A DNA stretch of 64,000 nt from Rhyacophila brunnea (GCA_022495005.1 JAGYXB010001020.1:1116001-1180000), one strand, 5' to 3'. Positions 25,001-40,000 are shown, counted from the first letter of the stretch. Notes: generated by a model not told the origin, from the sequence alone. Program-made: numbers and translations.

Positions 25001-28000
25001 TGGCTCATCCTCCACCTTACAAGATATCTTGGGAACACAATGTGAGTTTACCTATCATAATGAAATTATTTTTCATTCAATATTTCAGAATGACAGAATG
25101 TAATATTATTCTTAATAGGTAATTGAGTATTTGGAACAGCTCTCAAATACCCAGATTGGGATACAGATTATCATGGCCCCCACATCCTGAAGCGAGCTCC
25201 CAGGCCAGGATCATTGGCGGCCCCCCCTACCTATCGTTATTAAAGGTTAAATACAGTCTGATGCTCCACAGTGGCTTTTTTTAACACACAACAACCATAA
25301 ATTGCGTAGCACAACCATATATAATTTTAAAATGGGAAGAAATCCGAAGTGAAATAGTGCCGCAGGCGAATTTTTCACTACTTATTAGAGCAAATTTAAG
25401 ATGTGTTTATCTTATTTATCCGGTTGACCGCCGTGCTGGGCCCTCCCTTTGCCCAGGCCCCTAGGCAAGAACCCTGTCAGCCCCTGATTGAGCCATGCTG
25501 ATTATGGTATACACCCGATCTTCTTTTTGCACATGGTATTTGTTCCAAAGACTACCATGTAAAAAAAGATAAGGTGCCCATACAAAAATGGTAGATAGGT
25601 TCCATTACTTAATCAACTCAAAATACGAAATTCTTGAACTCAAAAATAAATCGAATTTATTTATTATTTACATATTATTACATAAATACATACATATTAC
25701 ATAAAAATACTAAGTTTTCGATTTTAATTAAATTTAACATAGTGAAATATATTCATTCAGTCTCATTAATTGACAATAAACGTGCCCGTTTACTGCTGTT
25801 TTTCTCTGGCGAAAAATCACTCTCACCGCTGGAAATATTTAATGATGCTAATGCCGGAGCACGTGGCGCGTCTCTCCTATCAAACCCGAAGAAGTGACTG
25901 ACTAGTGGCGCCATCTGGGCGTCCCATCTGGTTGGGATTGTAACTAATTATATCCGATTCACTTATTTATCAAAATGAAATTTTATTGCCGCTATGTTAT
26001 TAATTATTACCATCGCTTGGCTTCCTGTACTCTTTAATTTGTTAAGATATCGCTAATCTGGGCGCCATCGTATCTGGGCGGCATCCGGTGACAACATATG
26101 TATGCACCAGTGGCGTGCGGTCCATTGCAATGCAATTTTTTGATAAATATGTACATACTTAAAACAGTGTTAAAGCAAAAAAAATAGTGGAAATAAAAGA
26201 TTATAAAAAATAATTGGTACTTTTTTTAAACCGCGTTATTTCGAAACCGTGCAAAAAGAGGATCTATTTACAATACCCCCTCCCCCCACCTGGGGTTTCG
26301 TGGGTAATTTCAAAAAGTTTAAGAAAAAATGTGTATGTCTGGCGAGCACAAGTGAATTTTTTGATTTGCTCCCAATATTCATAATAGGTAGTCATTGAGT
26401 CACAAAAACTTCTCTGACAATTTATGTCGGTAAATATGATGAGTTAATAAAATGAGAGATATAAATGACCCGACCATGTCCGATCCTAATAAGATCATAA
26501 TTATGGGCCTCCACGGAGTGGAGGTTTGTATTAAAATATTTTTGTTTTTACGAGAAACGGATGTCAGCCACTTGCTCAACCTATTAGGTCCATACTCTGA
26601 CTCATACACAAATTGAAAAACAATATTATGTGTACTTGTCAGACCCAGGATTCGAACCTGGGACCCACGACGCTATAGGCCGACATTGATCCGCAGGGCC
26701 ATTGTGGGAAGTAGTAGTTATGAAATAAAAACTGTTTTTGTGATTTTTTCTTATGTAGAAAAAGTCATCAGAGCAGGTTTTGTGACTCATTATTTCACCG
26801 TATAAAACTATACAGATATTAAAAACATGTTTATTTTTCAGGGACGTACAATAGCACACGAGCCGACAGTGGGTGTGGAGGTAGAATGGGGCCGCCTCAC
26901 GCTGCCTCGAGTCCAGAGAAGTGATAGCGGTGCATACAACTGTATAGCCTCAAATGTAGAAGGAGACACCAGATCAAATACTCTCTCTCTACAAGTTTTG
27001 TGTAAGTTGGATTCAATTTATAATACAGTTAATATTGTAATAAAGATAATATCTGTCTATACTCCATAGCAGGGATATGTTGATAACCCAAAATCTTCAG
27101 AATCAAAGAACCATGCATCAACGTTATGATGAAATGTTTCGGTGGGTAGATTCTTCAGGCGAGCATCCCTCATTATGCCGCAGGACTGTATGTTGATTTA
27201 TGCTGTAGGTTGTGAAACGACTACGAGATACAGGCAAGATTAATATTGAAACAATGACTTAGATTACATAAATATTAATTGTTTGAAGATACACTATGCA
27301 CATTTATAAATGGAAAATCAGACCAATGAATTAAAACAACCGAAAACGTGATATGAAAGTTAATGATGTAATTGAAATGATTTAAATCTTGACTGATGGA
27401 CATCTGAATAGAAAGTAATTAATTAAGTTCTGATCAAGGTGTTAACAGTTAGCCGGTAATTTCTTGTATTTTACTTATTTATTTGGCAATATGATTTTAG
27501 TGTTGCCATCTGCCAGTTCAAATTCATACTATGCAAGTGGAGGTAAAATCTCCAACTATAAGTCTTACGACAGTTGTCGCCACAGTTTATCTATTGTTTA
27601 AATTTATATGTAACATAGTGAAATGATAAATTGATCATTTCAATATGATTATGTATAATATGTAAAACAATAAACTAGATTTACTTACATATCAAATCTT
27701 TGTAATCTAACTACTCACCGGTCGCCATATTAGGTAATAACCAATGACATTCATACAAATAAATAGAACATTTTATTCAAAAAGATGCTACGCCGTTCAT
27801 TGAAACTAATCACACAAAAACCTAATAACACATTTTAAATAAGTAATATCATTGACTACCGAAGATAGTTCAGCAATTTTATTTACTTTATGGGTCATGT
27901 TAAATGAAAGGCTGTATTGATCACTATATATTGGACAAAATAAATTATCTATTTTCAAAAACCAATAATCAATGGTCAAAATATTAGATAATGTACCTAC

Positions 28001-31000
28001 GTATTCTATGTGTAATTTCACACAATTATGTAGGTATTTAAAATGGTACAAATAAAGGTCGATAATATGTCTAATTTTATTTTGCTTATTAATTACAATA
28101 AAGAGTTTATTGATTAATAAAAATGAGCATAATTTGAAAATATAATATGATGAAAAAGAAACTAACCTTAAAAACCAACCATTCTCGCTTCACATACAAA
28201 ATCAGTATTTAGCACAAACACCATAGTTCAATAGGGAAACAACTCAAACAACCTTGTTCTTTTATAATGGTGTTTGAAATTGTAGGTACTAATTCTCATT
28301 TCAATTTTGCAGCCTTGATTTTTGAAGGATATTTGTTTTTTTTTTTAAAAAGCATGATGAAATTTTATAGTTAACCAAAAAAAAAATCGAAACATTCTTG
28401 TATATATAATTGAATTAATGATTACCCAGAGAGGGTTATTCAATCTTATGACTCATTGAAAACGTTTTTGGCTTGTTTTATTGCTACATTGTAAAGATAA
28501 GAGCTTTCTACATCAAATGGCACCTTGACATTTTGAGTTGTTTCTCTATAGAACTAGGGTACCTAGTTATAATATTGAATTATGGACTTAATAGTTTTTG
28601 AAAATTTACATCTTAATTAAGTATATTTTATTAATGAGAATGTACCTACCTTAATAATTTTTGGGGTTTCATGGAAGTGTCAGTGTTCACTCTTAAAATA
28701 TTTCTTTATTGCTTCATATAAAGTTGATTGAGCAAAAATTCAGTGGTAAAATTTTATAAACCATTACCGAAACCCTCAGTCATGTCAAATAAATATTTTT
28801 TATGACCCAGACGTGGACGGCAATGCATAAAAGTGGATCAAGTAATGAGTAAATTTCATGCAAAAAGTTTCTTACTTTATGTTTGATACCTATTTTAAAT
28901 GTTGAGCACTTTTGACTGACAATAAGTGCCATAAAATGAAATAGAATAGCCGGTTTGATGACATTTCTTTATTATGTCATCAAGGGATTTAATATTACCT
29001 CTGTAATAACTCATATCTCATGAAACACCATTTGCATTTTGCCTCAGGATATTCAATAATTCTTATGAATACTTTTTTTATTAAGCACGTAAATATGATA
29101 ATGATAACAACGAAATTACATATCAAACTTTCATAGGAATGTGGTGAATTTATTGAGATAGAAATTTAGAAGAGACCGCATTTGCCTCTAATTTTTAAAC
29201 AATGTGAATTTCTAAATAATGTAATTAAAATTTTCATTAATGGAAAGACAATCTATTGAAATAACAAACACTTTAATAATTATGTTAGTTACTATATTTT
29301 ACTTTTGGTATTATGTATACAAATTTATTTCTCAAAGACTAGTTTTGTCAATTTATTGGTTAAAATTTTTAAATGAACTCAAATCAAAAAAAAGCAAATT
29401 AAGTGTTTTTTATTTCATAATTTAAAACAATTTCATATTTCTATCTATGCATCTCTTACACACGTTATTGATGGCTTTTGGAGCTAAACCAGAGAACTGA
29501 GTAAAATCATTGATACGAAATTCAGTCCCTTGATAGCTCGTTAATATATCTTCAATATAATCAATTCAATTTCAGTGGGTATGGTAAATTCTCTCATAAA
29601 AACATTACAACAACAATAATTAATATAGGTACTTCTTTCTTAAATCACAAATATTTAAAACTGGTACAATTCCAAATTATGTTTCATTATCACAACTCAC
29701 CAAATACTTATAACCAATTGTAAAGATGTCACTGTTAAATTAACCTGACTAACATAACTGGCGCTGTCAGCATATAGTAACAAACTTGAGAAATGCAAGG
29801 GGCATCTGTCAAAACAGACATGCGTACTTAGGGTTACCGGATGAAAAATTACAAATAGAGTACAAATGACTTAGATTGAAGGAAATTATGGTAGATTTAT
29901 ACAGATTTCAAATGAAAAGTAATATTAACATAATCGTTTATTCTCGTACCATCCCCTATTGGAAGTAGATCACCATCAGGAATAGCTTCTCTCTATTATC
30001 TGCTGCCTAGAATGGTCCAGTTGAGCTGCACTCGTATAATACGACATCGTTATCTTCTACATTTATTGTTGATTTTTTCGTTAGATAATAGGTTTTCGGG
30101 AATGCTGTTGTTTTGTATTCTCACAATGTGGCTAAAATACAATAGTTTTCTGGTTTTGATACTGCGGAGAACTTATCAGTCCTTTCCCACTCAGCTTCTT
30201 GATTAGTTTTGAAGTAACTTGTAGGTATTGAAAGAAGCAAAAGAACAAAATAGATCCGTTCAATCACTATGATGATTATTTATTATAATTCTTCTGAGGC
30301 AATGAGGTGCCTGAGATTTGATTTGTATTTGTGAAGGTGTAGTAAGTAAAGAAAAGAAATGTGGTCAAACGTTTACTCTATGGATGTCATTGTGGGCAAT
30401 CTATGTTGTTATTAAGTAGTTAGAAGATAAAAATAATGTCAGAGATTGCCCATGATTGCATTTTGAAATGTTTCATTTCAGGAGAATGGTTAGGCAATTT
30501 TTTGTTAATGTCTAGAGAACGAGAAATGATTTAAAAATTGTTTTCGCACTATTCCAATCTATAAAAGCTGAGTATAGCAAAAGCTCCACACGTGAGCTAC
30601 AGTATTCTAGTTGTTATTATAATAAACAATAAATGTAATATACAACTTTCTGATTTTAAAAGATGATTAATTTTTATTTACGTAAGACTACTAACTATAT
30701 TATATTATTCATTTTTATTCTCAACAGTTGCACCAGTTTGCCGACACAATAAAGACTTTGCAAGATCTATGGTTACGAAACGAGAGACAGAACTTCTCTG
30801 CGAAGTGGACTCCAATCCTCCACCTAATAATTTCACCTGGGCACTAAACACATCAACTGGGCTATTTTACATACCCCAGGTAATAATACATTACTGATTC
30901 CCATTAATTATTTTGTTCAATATTATTATTTGAATGTATTCTTCAGTAGTAATAAATTTACCTGTTGATATTTATTGTCAGTGTACTACGGCAGGGCAAA

Positions 31001-34000
31001 ATATTTATTAATACGTGTTGTTGTCGCATTTTGATAAATGATACACGACTCGTGGTATTGAAATAATTTCAGGTTTAGTTAGGCAGGGTTTAGTTAAATT
31101 TTAAAAACAAATCAAAACTATTTCTAATAATTTGTAATCTTGTACTTATATATTTCAACTACCTATCTATTGGTTTAATATTACATAAATATCTAAATCC
31201 GAATAAGAAAAGTTAATTCATAATTCATTGACACTGACATTTCAATTCGATAATCGGTTTTACTAATTTAAGACATGTACAGAATCAACGAAAGTAAAGG
31301 AAAATATGTCGTATTAAATGTCACGGATATTTAATAGTTGTTCAATACCCATATTGAGATCAATTGTTAAATGAATTTGAGTGTATGGGCTGTTTTATAG
31401 ACACGTAAATTTATTTTGACAGCAGCTGTCAGTGGTAAATGGTAATACAGAAGGGGGCGAGTTCATAACAAAAGTAGTCTATGGTTAAGGATTCCTTATC
31501 TCTATAAACTATAGTTAACAGATGGATTTCGGCTACTTACCAATTTTACTGTAAGTTTGTGGTAAGTACGAATTGAGCATTACGCCCTTAGTTCAATGAA
31601 AACAAATAAGTGTGCACTGTTTTTGTCGAATCTCTACAGCCTACTTTTAATATTATGGTATTAGGCAGGGTTTAATTGAATTTTTAAAACTAACTAACAC
31701 CATCTGCAATTTAGTTCAATGAAAACAAAATATGAGTATGACGACTAGGTATAGTATGCACTATTATTTATGTCAGCTGTCTTCTCCACTTTTATATGAT
31801 AATATATAATATGCATATTCCAGTAAATCCAATATCCAATAAATATTCCAGTGCTCCTGAAACATTACCATCTGGTGTAAAAAAACTGCTGATGCGTCAC
31901 ACCAAACGTAGGGCCTTATGATATACTCGATTAAGACCGAGTGTGATGCAGGACGGTTTGGTTTGGGGTCTTTGTTTGTGTTGTTCATAATAATACCCCA
32001 TATTATATTGTCAACAGATGTTACGTAGGTATTTAAAATTTCATAATATTTTAAGCAAAAATTTTATGGTTTTTCTGAATTTATAATTTAAAAAAATTAT
32101 ATTTTTTTTTTTAATAAGGATCAATACGCATGGTCGCAGATGAGTTCTTCTATGAAGTACGTTCCGGGAGCACACAACGTGAAGAAGGTGGGAGAGGCAC
32201 TCTGCTGGGCGAGCAACCGAATAGGAAGACAGCTGATGCCTTGTCTGCTGCCACTACGGACACCAAAACCATCACCACCCGCTAACTGCGCTCTACATAA
32301 CCTCACAGCATCCGACTTTCAGCTTCTCTGTGACCCTGGTAAGAAGATTTTCTTAAAGAAATACATCCAAGGAAACAAATATTTACTTTTTACTAGAGAC
32401 ATTATGTAATATATTATGTTAGATTGCTAGATTTTTGAATATTTTAAATAGCTGTATACGATTATTAATTTTCATTTTAAATGAAGAGTGAAGGCATTGA
32501 AACAAGTCCAGTTAATATGTTTACTCTTGAACTGACGCATGCACAATTTCGGCTCAGTGCTCTTCTGACATTCAATGTAACAAGTGGGTACTCATATGAG
32601 CTAACTAAGAAGTTACCCAATTTAGAATACATCACCTGGGCGGCAGAATTCAACGGTGACAAAATACCCGGAATAATATTTTTTAATAATATTATCAAAA
32701 AATATACTAAATTCAATTTGATACAGTGAATCTTATTTTAAAATATAAAAAGTACCTAGAGTCCGTATTCTTTATGCTGGTGTGCGGTTTCCCCTTTCCA
32801 TTGAAAACTTACAACAGTCGAACGCCATGACACAATGCTTTCCGTCCGCGAGCGATGTGACGTGAACGCCAGCATAAAGAATACGGACTCTACGTATGCA
32901 GCATACTGCCGAAGGATGGCAAATAACGCAAAATATATTTAAAAGTAGGTACAAAATAATATTCATATTTGGCCAATTTTAATGAATCCTATAATTTATC
33001 ACTATAATATCTACAGTCATCTACAAAAATACAAGTATTCTCTCAAAGTCCCAAAGAATGCAATGGATCAGTGTCCAAACATAATAGGCATAATCCGATT
33101 CTTTAAAAATGTTATTACTTGTACAGCAAAGGATGTTAAGAAATTAATTGCCTTAGACAGCTATAAAATTTGAAGGGCTCTTTATTCACGAATTTGTGGT
33201 GAGCAATAATATCGAAAATCCCTTCATATTATAAAAACATTTTTCTAAATTGTACTTGGATAAGTCCCTGACCTTTTCCGTCAACCAACACTTTCCCTCT
33301 TTCCATCGATATCAATTTTGATAAAACAAAATCTTATCTTTTGTATTAAGTACCATTAAAAATATATTCATGAGGTGACAATTTCGCGTTGGCATCCCGT
33401 CGATCCTTGATTCATAAATGCATGTCAGCAAAATTGATGGCGGATCAAATTTTGGAGTTAACAATTTGAGTAGGGTAAAGAGTCAGTCCAGTTTTCTTGC
33501 TAAGGTAGATAGATAAATAAACATTTACGGGTTTGATCTCGATTCCGATCATGTAAATTTCACCCAGACACAAGATACGAACTCGTAACTAATGAAATAA
33601 TATGCAACTTTAGTGTTCTATCCTTTTTTTAAAGTTAAAATATCAGTCCTCAAAGCATCAAAGATGTCACTTGAAATTAAGAAACCGGATAGAAGAGGAG
33701 CGTATGTAAAATTGGGGCGTTCTACTGTGATAATGTTTTTAAAATTCTCAATTCCTTCTTCACCATGTTATTAAAAACCATTTCAATACGACGACTACAC
33801 TTTTTGCTAGTGGTCAAAATTAAAAATATATACTTATACACCCGTTCGCATTAATAAAAATTCTGTGGTTGCAGGGTAAAAGTTCTTATGTAGCGTTTTT
33901 ACGAAATTAAGATTGTAATGCCAATATGTGTAACGAATAAAATTTTGGTCTTTTTTTGTGTATCATGGATTTTGTCACAATAGCTTAAATTGAGAAAATC

Positions 34001-37000
34001 ATTTTTAATTCTAAGTAAAATTGCTTATTCACAACGTCGAATATAACATAATATCAAAAATGTTATTGTAAATACATAAATAATGTAAAAGAGATAAAAA
34101 ATAGATACACCAATTAACTTCTCAGCAAGAATATTTTGAAAACTGTGATTAATTTCAAAACCAATTATCTCAGCTGCAACCAAACTGACTTACATAATTT
34201 TATCCAGAAACCACAGAATTATTAGACTAGTTTAGAATCCCTTCTTTTACACAGGTTTTGAATTGTTGCACACAATCTTGAAACATAAATGAAAAGAATA
34301 ATGTGTATGTACCCTGTACAATGGAAAAGATAAAATTTAAGTATCTACCTACAGACAACGTCTTCTCTTTTAAATCTAAAATAATTAAGGGGCATGAGTG
34401 GCTTAAGAGACAATGCAATGTTTACAAAATAAAGTAAATAAGGCTTAAGTAGTATTTCTCAAAGAATAAAGTAAATATATGTTAGGATTAGAATTATTTT
34501 TATCCTCAGTCCGGTCTGAGCATCTTTTTCAGATACAGTGGGTACCTACCCCTTTAATCTAAAAAATACTTAAGACTTATCTCGGAAGGTTCTGTCCTTC
34601 TGTTACAAACATAAAGCTTTTAAGCCAACTTAACTTGTAAGCTTTGGGAACAGATGTCGCCAACTTTCGGTTACTTACATTCTTATATTTATTTATTTAA
34701 TAATTAAAAATTGAGCCTGTTTCAACATTAGTAAAGTTGATAAATTATATTGTGACAGATCATCGGGTTACATAGCAGCCGAGTCAAATATTAAATATTC
34801 TGGCGTGTAGTTATTTGAATCAAAGGCATGCAAGCATAACATTATGATTCTGCCTAAAAAGGTTGAAGAACACCTTACCCTATGAGACAGAGCATAATTA
34901 TAGCGTAAAATGGGTTACTAAGAGGTCATCCATATTTGACGCCACCCACTAATAGGGGGGAGTGGGTCTGGTATAATGTGATGATTTATGATGAAGGGGT
35001 TGTAAGAGTGTGGTGTTGTGAAGAGCATGTTACAACACAAAATCGATAAAATATAAATTCATTTATTTTGAGAATAATTTGTGAGTCATGCTGAAATTAA
35101 TCATTTTCAACTAATTTTGTTTATGACGTGTATTAAAAAATGTAACATAATTTAGACAAGGGGGTAAAACATTTTATGATGAAATATGACCATTGGATGG
35201 GGAGGGGGGTTAAATACCCAAAATCATTTGACATCATTTATCGATGAAAAGCTAATGTTTAAATTAGCTGAACGCCATTTAGCATTGCAGTTTCATTTTT
35301 GGCAAGTTCAAGCTTTTGTGTACTGAGGTAAAAACATCTTGCACCTGTGTAAGAAGTTTAAAAAAAATTAGAATAATTAGATGAATAATCACAAATATCA
35401 ACATTATAGAAGTAACCAAAGATAAGCATGAAGTGGGCATCTTGTTTATTTACAGTATTTATTCTATTGTCACCATATCGAAAATTCGATTAAATATAAA
35501 CAAAAAGGATTCAACGTTTTTAATTTTTATTAAAAATAAATGTTTTGTTAAATTAAATAAAAATACATTAAAATTATAAGATTATACAAAAACTCTCTGC
35601 TACACCTACAAGAGTACTTATTAAATATCCATATAAACAGTAAAAAATATATCATAAGCTGAAAACTTTCCTTAAGTATACTGTTTCGTAATTCAGATAC
35701 TAGATGTTCCGTACTGTAGCACGTCACTCTGCCTTCACATGAAGTATCTTTCTGATAGGTCTTACCCAATAGAGACGTTAAACAAAAAGGTTGACTGCCC
35801 CTACATGACTATACGATATGCTTTTGACTATTTCTAAGTGATTACCTACCCAAAGTTAACATCATTCAATCTTTACCCACTACCTTTAAGATATACGTTA
35901 TCACCGGCCTTCTGCGCGCTCTCAAGCGGAGATCGCAGGCCGTGATAACGTCAAGGTCAAAGCGGGGGTGGGGGACAGAAACGCACGGGGTATTTGGTCA
36001 AGGCTGGTTTATTTCATCGTATTGCAGGGTAGTCGTTACAGATACGATACAGGTTATTGTCGTCGTTGGCGGTCGGTTGGTAATTGGCGGGCTGCAACGT
36101 GGTGTCGCGGCTGGGCTGCTGATTGATTGCTTGGCATCCGAGGCGAGTCAGTGCTTGCGGCGTGGCGATCTGCCGATGTCAGATGTGGTCTTTTTGGCGG
36201 GCTGTCCGGAATGCTGGCTTGGCTTCGCGTCCGAGGCGAGCGAAGGCGAGAAGAGATTTTGCGGTCGACGCTGTTGGTTCAGCGGTTGAGGTAAGAGAGA
36301 TGCTGGCTGGTCGACGTATCAGGCAAGAGAGAGCTTTCGCGCCCATCCAGATCCAACTGCCAGATTCGCGGCGTCCTGTTTTATCCGTCGGTCGGGAAGC
36401 TCCCTGTTTTACCGACGGATTGAGTAGTGGCGGCGCGAGCGGCCGTTTTTGATAGACCGCGTCTGTTTTGGCGGGAATTTGACGAATTTGAATTTCAAGG
36501 AGACGGGTTCCGCTCGGCCGAGGGTTGCGATCACCGCGAAGAGTGGACGTAGGCTGTGGTATTTTGGGAAATATGATGGTTCGGTCCGCCCTTTGAGGTA
36601 GTCTCCTGTGGGAGATTTCCATCTGGTATCAAACGACCTCTCCGGGAAACGACCGAACCGTCGTCTTTTCCATCAACCTACCGTCGCTTGTCCTTGGGGG
36701 CCAGTTCACCTCTGTGCGGCTTTGATGCGTCCGATGGTCTTGGCGTGCTTGAGGCTCTTTCGTGTCAAAACTGCTGAGGTTTCCACTTCCACATGGTGGT
36801 TCCCTCGAATCGACCAGCTCATCGCATCCTTGGGCCGTCGAAGAGTGAGGTGGGACCTGTTGCGCCTGCTAGACGCCGCCATTGTGTGACTAGAGACCAG
36901 GGCACCAATCTCAGCTTCCTCGTGAGGTTTTCGCGGAGGTGTCAGACATGTCAGTCAGGGACACTCCGTGATAGCGCCGGTTCCAAGAATAGACGTCTGG

Positions 37001-40000
37001 TGTTGGAAGTGGGACCTTGAGTTCTTGAGCGTCGTCTTCTCGCACGTCCAAGGCGTCGAAGCGGTTTGGCCATAGGTGTCGTAGTTTTAAGGCGGGCGTG
37101 ACATCCTCTCTGGCGTCGGATGTTTGTCTTGTTGGTCGATTAATGCTGGGGGTCTTGCTGCGTCCCTGGAATCTTGGCTTCCGCTTCAGTCTTCTTGGTC
37201 CCTCAGGTTGCAGATCCGATGTAGCCTTGGGCCGTCGGCGATTGAGGCGGTGTCTGATGTATCTGCTGGTCACCGCCGGTTGGGCAACCAGAGACCAGGC
37301 GACCAACCTCGGTCTGCCGTAAGGTATATCATGAAGGTGCCGGGCGTCGCGCCGGGGCACTCCGTGATAACGCCGGTGCCAAATGGTAAGCGGCTGGGTA
37401 TGGGGTTTGGTACTGAAGCTTGACCTTGGGTCTTTGCGAGGAGTGTCGTCTTCCAGTGCGTTAAGACTCGCTAGGCTTGATAAGGCTAGTGGTTATGCTA
37501 GGCGAGACATCCGCGCTGGTGGCAGATGTTTCGCCTGGGTTTGAGGTACGAGCGCCGTTGGCTGGCACCTCGCTGTGCTGGGTGACGTCGGTCACGAAGA
37601 GCGTCGGCGTCGGTAGCCGGGGCATCTCCGTGTAGCGTCGCGACGCCGTTGGCCATGACATCTTACGTATTCCTCCGTGGGCCAGGGTCGACGGATGATA
37701 CCGCTGGTCGGAGGAACATAACGATGCTGCTGTCACGTCTTGCGATGGAGCCGATGTCCATGCTGATTTGCTATCCAGGCTGTTGCTTCTGTCAGGCGCC
37801 ACTGGTGTGCTGAATTCCAGGTTTCGGGACCACGCGGTTTTTTGCGCGGCCCCCCAGCAGTGTCTGGCTAGGCTTTCTACATCGAATGAACTCGCGGGAG
37901 TACGTTCCGCGCGATCTCGTGCGTCATTTCCGCTGCGAGAAACGCATCGCCTCGTGTCTCGATGTCGCGATTGCAAGCGCGAAACAAGGTCAATTTGACA
38001 TTGTGACTACCGGCCGTGTGTTTCTCCCCCGGTAGAGTGAGTACTCGCAAATGTCACTGTTTGAGGAAGTTCACAGTTGTACTCACTCTGCTGGCGTATC
38101 TCAGGGTCGATGCTGGCTCCGGTGGACACAATCCTGCCCACAAGCCCCACGTTGACGGCGATCAACTTATCACCGGCCTTCTGCGCGCTCTGAAGCGGAG
38201 ATGGCAGGCCGTGATAACGTCAAGGTCAAAGCGGGGGTGGGGGACAGAAACGCACGGGGTATTTGGTCAAGGCTGGTTTATTTCATCGTATTGCAGGGTA
38301 GTCGTTACAGATACGATACAGGTTATTGTCGTCGTTGGCGGTCGGTTGGTAATTGGCGGGCTGCAACGTGGTGTCGCGGCTGGGCTGCTGATTGATTGCT
38401 TGGCATCCGAGGCGAGTCAGTGCTTGCGGCGTGGCGATCTGCCGATGTCAGATGTGGTCTTTTTGGCGGGCTGTCCGGAATGCTGGCTTGGCTTCGCGTC
38501 CGAGGCGAGCGAAGGCGAGAAGAGATTTTGCGGTCGACGCTGTTGGTTCAGCGGTTGAGGTAAGAGAGATGCTGGCTGGTCGACGTATCAGGCAAGAGAG
38601 AGCTTTCGCGCCCATCCAGATCCAACTGCCAGATTCGCGGCGTCCTGTTTTATCCGTCGGTCGGGAAGCTCCCTGTTTTACCGACGGATTGACTAGTGGC
38701 GGCGCGAGCGGCCGTTTTTGATAGACCGCGTCTGTTTTGGCGGGAATTTGACGAATTTGAATTTCAAGGAGACGGGTTCCGCTCGGCCGAGGGTTGCGAT
38801 CACCGCGAAGAGTGGACGTAGGCTGTGGTATTTTGGGAAATATGATGGTTCGGTCCGCCCTTTGAGGTAGTCTCCTGTGGGAGATTTCCATCTGGTATCA
38901 ACGTGTATATATTAACTTTACCGATTTCCAAAAGAAAAACTGAATAAAGAAAGAATAAGTCTCGTGGAAGTGAGGTTAAAAGAATTTAACCGGATGTATG
39001 CCACAAGCGCGTATACGCGCTCTCCAATTCCGTATGCGCAAGGCAAGCTATAGGAAATGAGCATGATATTGTTTTAAATAATTGTACACACATTGCCATC
39101 TTTTAGAATCATGATGAAATACTTACATCATATACTTGCATCATATTAGATTGTTCGACACCAGTGGTTCAGCGCAAAAACAGTAACATATAACTTATCT
39201 AGCGTAGTCTCCCAATATGAATCTTTGTACAAACTCTAAAGCTGAGAATTGTATAATATCCTCCAATTCATTGTTAACCCTCACATACTATAGAGCATGG
39301 TTTCCCAAACTATGGGTCGCGACCCACCAGTGGGTCCCGAGCGAATATTGAGTGGGCCCTCGCCACTGTATACATGAATGAAAAAAAATAATTTTGCAGT
39401 TCACGATAAAATTCGAGCGTTCATGAAAAAGCTTATGTTGTGGAAAAGTTGTATTGAGAATGGTAAGTATGATTGTTTTGAAACACTTGAAACTTTTATT
39501 GTTTTGAAACACTTGAAACTTTTATTATTGAAAACCAAGTGCAGCCTAAGATGAACGTACTGTCTGAAATTTCCAGTCATTTATCACTGTTAATAAATAT
39601 CTTTGACGACTATTTTGGGGAAGAGATGATTCGTTGCCTTGGATTTGTAACCCATTTCAAGACGACTTACCAACTAGTATGTCAACAAAAGCAAGTGAAG
39701 AACTCATTGATTTATCAGAAGATACGTCACTGAAAAATAGTTTCAATCGTAAACAGTTAACGAAATTCTGGCTCTCAGTTGCTGATAATTATCCTTGCCT
39801 GTTCGATGAAGCTATGAAAGTCCTCCTCCTCTTTACTACCTCATATCTATGTGAGGTCGGATTTTCGGCTATGGTTAACATTAAAACTAAATACCGAAAT
39901 AAATTGGATATATCAAACTCACTGCGATTAAAAGTAACTAAAGTTGAAGTTGATGCTAAAACTGTAATGAAGAAAAATAAGAAACAAATACATCCTTCCC

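Larger units (their letters stand above)
35899..38900 (-). mobile_element. Non-autonomous LTR retrotransposon, young copy (3.0 kb)
   Basis: Two direct repeats of 733 bp (35899-36631 and 38168-38900) enclose 1536 bp. I count three substitutions between them. ACGT flanks both outer ends (35895-35898 and 38901-38904). On the minus strand, 6 nt past the 5' LTR (38144-38161), CAACGTGGGGC matches the 3' end of tRNA-Lys(CUU) as a primer binding site. AATAAA lies near the 3' side of each LTR on that strand, which fixes the orientation as minus. The element is strikingly GC-rich compared with its host. No gag, protease, reverse transcriptase or integrase domain is recognisable; minus-strand frames of 171 and 149 aa are of unknown nature. 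It lies in a side-like intron, antisense to the gene. Confidence 0.85.

Noticed and set aside
26640..26710. tRNA gene (box B GGTTCGAATCCTGGG on the minus strand)
   Set aside because: Repeated in several copies with a common non-tRNA body and a degenerate cloverleaf; it is a SINE head. The same applies to 8881, 13480, 23870 and 43260.
32481..32729. Possible chemoreceptor C-terminal exon (VNMFTLELTHAQFRLSALLT)
   Set aside because: A faint resemblance to the end of insect gustatory receptors, but no splice-flanked neighbour, no TYxxxxxQF-type end and an equally long frame on the other strand.
36123..38721. Several open frames of 75-180 aa on both strands in the GC-rich block
   Set aside because: They lie in the LTRs or the interior of the LTR element, are duplicated exactly between the LTRs, overlap on both strands and show no domain; high GC alone makes long chance frames.
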